Source: Deltaproteobacteria bacterium (lineage in GTDB: Bacteria; Desulfobacterota; Desulfarculia; Adiutricales; Adiutricaceae). From it: DNA of 16,274 bases. Position numbers and translations under genes: made by a program. Shown piece by piece: positions 14,539 through 16,274 of the stretch. How positions within the stretch are numbered: position 1 is the stretch's first letter; each line of letters starts with the position of its first letter. Below the pieces are notes generated by a model. That model was not told the DNA's origin. It searched no databases and worked only from the letters and a program-made list of their open reading frames with translations. The DNA is taken from contig JAITJB010000284.1 in the NCBI GenBank assembly GCA_031279155.1, positions 1 through 16,274 of the forward strand. Reading direction: 5' to 3'.

Positions 14539-14973
14539 TCATTTTGTCCGCTGCACTAAGAGCTTACCAGCGTTGATGACGGCCTTGCGGGCGTACTCCA
14601 TGGCGTCGTTGGCTAGCTCGGCTAAGGTCATGGAGGGTTTTTCCCTCAGCTGGAAAACCCTCAGAAGCATCGGCAGATTGACCCCGGTTAAGACTTCCAC
14701 GCGGCCCTCCTCTAAAAAAGAAAGACTTATGTTGGAAGGGGTTCCGCCAAACATGTCGGTTAAGATAAGGACCCCTTGACCGCGATCCTGCGTCTTGATG
14801 GCTTTGGCGATGAGATCCATTAAGTAGTCCGGGTTAAGGTTCATCTCAATGGCAACCGTTAGGCATCTCTCGCCTTCAGAGCCGGAACTTTCCCGCTCGC
14901 CGACGATGAGTTTAGCCGTCTTATGAAGTTCTTCACCCAATTGACCGTGGGTAACGATGATTACACCTATCAC
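14539..14973 (-). CDS. PTS mannose/fructose/sorbose-family IIA component
   Basis: The protein is 144 residues from GTG 14973. MIGVIIVTHG opens the domain, with the phosphorylated His at 9, as in IIA-Man proteins. TDMFGGTPSNISL and VLTGVNLPMLLRV are the conserved central motifs. It accepts phosphate from HPr and donates it to IIB. A longer frame from ATG 15081 would add 36 residues unlike the family. GAGG lies 6 nt before the GTG and supports the shorter form. It is the first gene of the PTS unit, 82 bp before IIB. In several proteobacteria such proteins act in regulation rather than sugar uptake. Confidence 0.92.
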   Translation of the reverse strand: MIGVIIVTHGQLGEELHKTAKLIVGERESSGSEGERCLTVAIEMNLNPDYLMDLIAKAIKTQDRGQGVLILTDMFGGTPSNISLSFLEEGRVEVLTGVNLPMLLRVFQLREKPSMTLAELANDAMEYARKAVINAGKLLVQRTK

Positions 14974-15054
14974 TATTGACCTCAAAAAAGTGCTTGTCTG
15001 GGCCCTTGCGAGCCAATTGAGGTACTCGTAAGGACAAGGTAACCTTAGAATAAA

Positions 15055-15106
15055 CCTATACCAAAGACCCGAAAGTGTCAAGTCAACTAATATTAATCAA
15101 CTAATA
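15055..15106 (-). promoter_or_regulatory. Candidate promoter and 10-bp direct repeat upstream of PTS IIA
   Basis: Minus-strand TTGACA (15076-15081) is followed after 15 bp by TATAGG (15055-15060), a short spacer and a poor -10. Immediately upstream the decamer TATTAGTTGA occurs twice (15097-15106 and 15083-15092) with a 14-bp period. That is a plausible binding site for a regulator next to the -35. Confidence 0.35.
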
Positions 15107-15363
15107 CAATGGCCAAAAAAAAACTAGCTGGCCGGAGGGTTATTAAAAAACAAAGGCTTTTTTTTGGGGCTTTTGGATCGAATATTAAAAGCCATGATTT
15201 TACAGCTAATAGTCGGGCCTTATTAGTCCTTAAAGGGACATAAGCAAGGGGCAATATTTTTTTTGGCCATTTCTTCCAGGTTTAAGCCTGATAAAAGCGT
15301 GAGATATTTTTTGAAGCTTTTTATTTACTGTTTTTAAAATTACTAATACAGGTATATAACCTA

Positions 15364-15564
15364 TTAAAATGTAAAAAATTCCGCAATTTTATTGACAATA
15401 GCTAAAATTTCTTGTATCATGAATTCTGTGATACTAGCCAGTAAATCTTGGCCCGGGCTGGCCAGTTTTAGGAAAACTAGGTTTAAGAAAAGCAAGTTAA
15501 AAAAAAGCGTGTTTAAGAAAACGGTTACGGTCGCAGCTAACTGAAAAGCCATAAGATTATCCAT
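15364..15564 (-). CDS. Possible 66-aa hydrophobic small protein
   Basis: The ATG at 15564 (or Met5 at 15552) opens a frame whose residues about 12-33 are almost entirely Leu/Phe/Val/Asn. An amphipathic-looking helix (LLASITEFMIQEILAIVNKI) follows. It looks like a small membrane peptide. However, the hydrophobic part is the complement of a 15-bp tandem repeat, there is no Shine-Dalgarno sequence, and a strong promoter reads the opposite strand through it. More likely spurious than real. Confidence 0.22.
   Translation of the reverse strand: MDNLMAFQLAATVTVFLNTLFFNLLFLNLVFLKLASPGQDLLASITEFMIQEILAIVNKIAEFFTF
15392..15420 (+). promoter_or_regulatory. Near-consensus sigma-70 promoter toward the outer-membrane gene
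   Basis: TTGACA (15392-15397), a 17-bp spacer and TATCAT (15415-15420) give a perfect -35 and a 5/6 match at -10. Expected initiation near 15427 leaves an untranslated leader of about 215 nt before ATG 15644, with a hairpin ATTTCGC/GCGAAAT (15585-15611) near its end. Confidence 0.65.
15467..15526 (+). repeat. Four tandem 15-bp units in the leader of the outer-membrane gene
   Basis: Four diverged 15-bp units occur head to tail; the best-conserved part, GTTTAAGAAAA, recurs exactly at 15481-15491 and 15511-15521. On the plus strand one frame (ATG 15419 or GTG 15428 to TGA 15542) reads FRKTR, FKKSK, LKKSV, FKKTV, a very basic peptide of up to 41 residues. It has no Shine-Dalgarno sequence. Confidence 0.6.
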
Positions 15565-15643
15565 ATTGGGCGCAATTTAAAATTATTTCGCCGAATATTT
15601 TTTAGCGAAATGAGCTTACTAGAAGAAAAGCAAGGAGAAAATC

Positions 15644-16274
15644 ATGAGGTATTCTACTTTTTTGGCGGTTTTTCTGGCTTTCATGGTCGCCATAGTCAGC
15701 CAGGCCTACGGTGGCGACGGCAGCTTCTATCTCGAGGGCAAAGTTGGTCTCTCTAACCAAAAGGTTAAAAGAGACGTAACCATCAATGCCCCGCAGAGAA
15801 ACGTGGAAGGCACTTTAGAATTGGGAACCGGGGCTATTCCCATCGGCAGTTTCAGTAATTCTAGCTTTGCTGGGGGCCTGGCCTTTGGCTTTGATATGAA
15901 TCCCAGATTTGCCGTCCCGGTTCGCTTTGACCTGGAATATTTAGGGCGCACTTACAAAAATGTCGTCAACCATATTGAGGTGCGCCATGCGGTCCGAAAT
16001 CTTACAGAGTTAACTAATGTACCGGAGGAAATATTCGTCCACGAGAGTTCCAATATCGGCGTCCACACCTTCATGGCTAACGCCTACTACGACCTAAACA
16101 CCAATACGGCCTTCACCCCATTCGTCGGGGCTAGCTTTGGTTTGGCCGTCTTACACCTAAAAATAAAGAGTATTTCCATCGAGGACTACTACACCGAACA
16201 CACCAATATGCAGGCCGCCGATGTTCAGTTGGCTTGGGGCCTTAACGCCGGTGTTTCCTATGCTTTAAATAATG
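15644..16274 (+). CDS. Outer-membrane beta-barrel protein (opacity/OmpA-barrel-like), 3' end beyond window
   Basis: ATG 15644 is preceded by AAGGAG (15632-15637) at 6 nt. The frame is open for 210 codons to the right edge. Residues 1-21 are a signal peptide (MRYSTF, hydrophobic core, then SQA before the likely cleavage after Ala21). The mature part has the alternating aromatic/hydrophobic pattern of a small barrel: GSFYLEGKVGLS; SFAGGLAFGFDM; FAVPVRFDLEYLG; HTFMANAYYDL; FTPFVGASFGLAVLHLK; QLAWGLNAGVSYAL. This matches the 8-stranded Pfam OMP_b-brl type, often 200-250 residues, so only the last strand or two should be missing. Longer polar loops (about 105-135 and 178-190) would face outward. 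It is the only plus-strand gene and has its own strong promoter. The specific role (adhesin, structural porin) cannot be told. Confidence 0.9.
   Translation, partial: MRYSTFLAVFLAFMVAIVSQAYGGDGSFYLEGKVGLSNQKVKRDVTINAPQRNVEGTLELGTGAIPIGSFSNSSFAGGLAFGFDMNPRFAVPVRFDLEYLGRTYKNVVNHIEVRHAVRNLTELTNVPEEIFVHESSNIGVHTFMANAYYDLNTNTAFTPFVGASFGLAVLHLKIKSISIEDYYTEHTNMQAADVQLAWGLNAGVSYALNN

Larger units (their letters stand above)
14974..15643. other. Divergent intergenic control region (PTS unit versus outer-membrane gene)
   Basis: This 670-bp AT-rich stretch separates the PTS genes from the outer-membrane gene. It holds a weak minus-strand promoter with a direct repeat (15055-15106) and a near-consensus plus-strand promoter (15392-15420). 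It also holds a 15-bp repeat cluster (15467-15526) and inverted repeats: GGCTTTT/AAAAGCC at 15168-15193 and ATTTCGC/GCGAAAT at 15585-15611. Between 15107 and 15360 I see nothing else that I can interpret. Confidence 0.6.

Noticed and set aside
14974..15081. N-terminal extension of PTS IIA to ATG 15081
   Set aside because: The extra 36 residues match nothing in IIA proteins; GTG 14973 has GAGG at 6 nt and gives the canonical N-terminus. The extension also overlaps the candidate promoter.
15168..15193. GGCTTTT/AAAAGCC hairpin as an intrinsic terminator
   Set aside because: The stem is AT-rich and no T-run follows on either strand; no gene ends nearby.
1..16274. CRISPR array, tRNA, rRNA or insertion sequence
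   Set aside because: No regularly spaced repeats with unique spacers, no cloverleaf or rRNA signature, and no transposase or integrase frame on either strand.

Overview
The window looks like a chromosomal segment of a Gram-negative bacterium. It encodes an outer-membrane beta-barrel protein, an NtrC-family sigma-54 activator closest in feel to NtrX, and a mannose-family PTS. That mix, with a class 1B dihydroorotate dehydrogenase (PyrK plus PyrD), recalls deltaproteobacterial (Desulfobacterota-type) genomes. The assignment is an inference of moderate confidence; no rRNA or other phylogenetic marker is present. Intergenic DNA is clearly AT-rich, and several short tandem repeats with periods of 9 or 15 bp are scattered through it.

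All convincing genes but one lie on the minus strand, so transcription runs from high to low coordinates. From the right: a plus-strand outer-membrane protein gene runs off the right edge (15644 onward). A 670-bp divergent control region (14974-15643) separates it from the PTS genes IIA, IIB and IIC (14973 down to 13143). Next come rimI (S18 acetyltransferase), the sigma-54 response regulator and a YihY-family membrane protein (13003 to 9978). Spacing is 3 bp or less, and the last pair is coupled by an overlapping stop/start. A second unit, with its own candidate promoter, holds pgeF, pyrK and pyrD (9861 to 7339).

The left 7.3 kb is filled by three large genes of no recognised function (7295-5730, 5592-3664, 3380 to beyond the left edge). 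Each has an N-terminal membrane anchor followed by a long, apparently beta-rich extracytoplasmic region. Comparing the translations by eye shows that they are paralogs. The largest carries two full copies of the module joined by an acidic linker, so the cluster holds four copies of one module. This tandem family is the most interesting part of the window.

Other items worth attention: a PTS IIB protein with a C-terminal tail of eight pentapeptide repeats; an apparently incomplete PTS (no IID); a 9-bp repeat array inside nested inverted repeats that also reads as a small His/Asn/Gly-rich ORF; a six-CTAG 9-bp array at the IIC stop codon; and a near-consensus sigma-70 promoter with a long repeat-bearing leader in front of the outer-membrane gene. 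Several start codons were moved from the longest-ORF start because a Shine-Dalgarno sequence or family alignment clearly favours an internal start.
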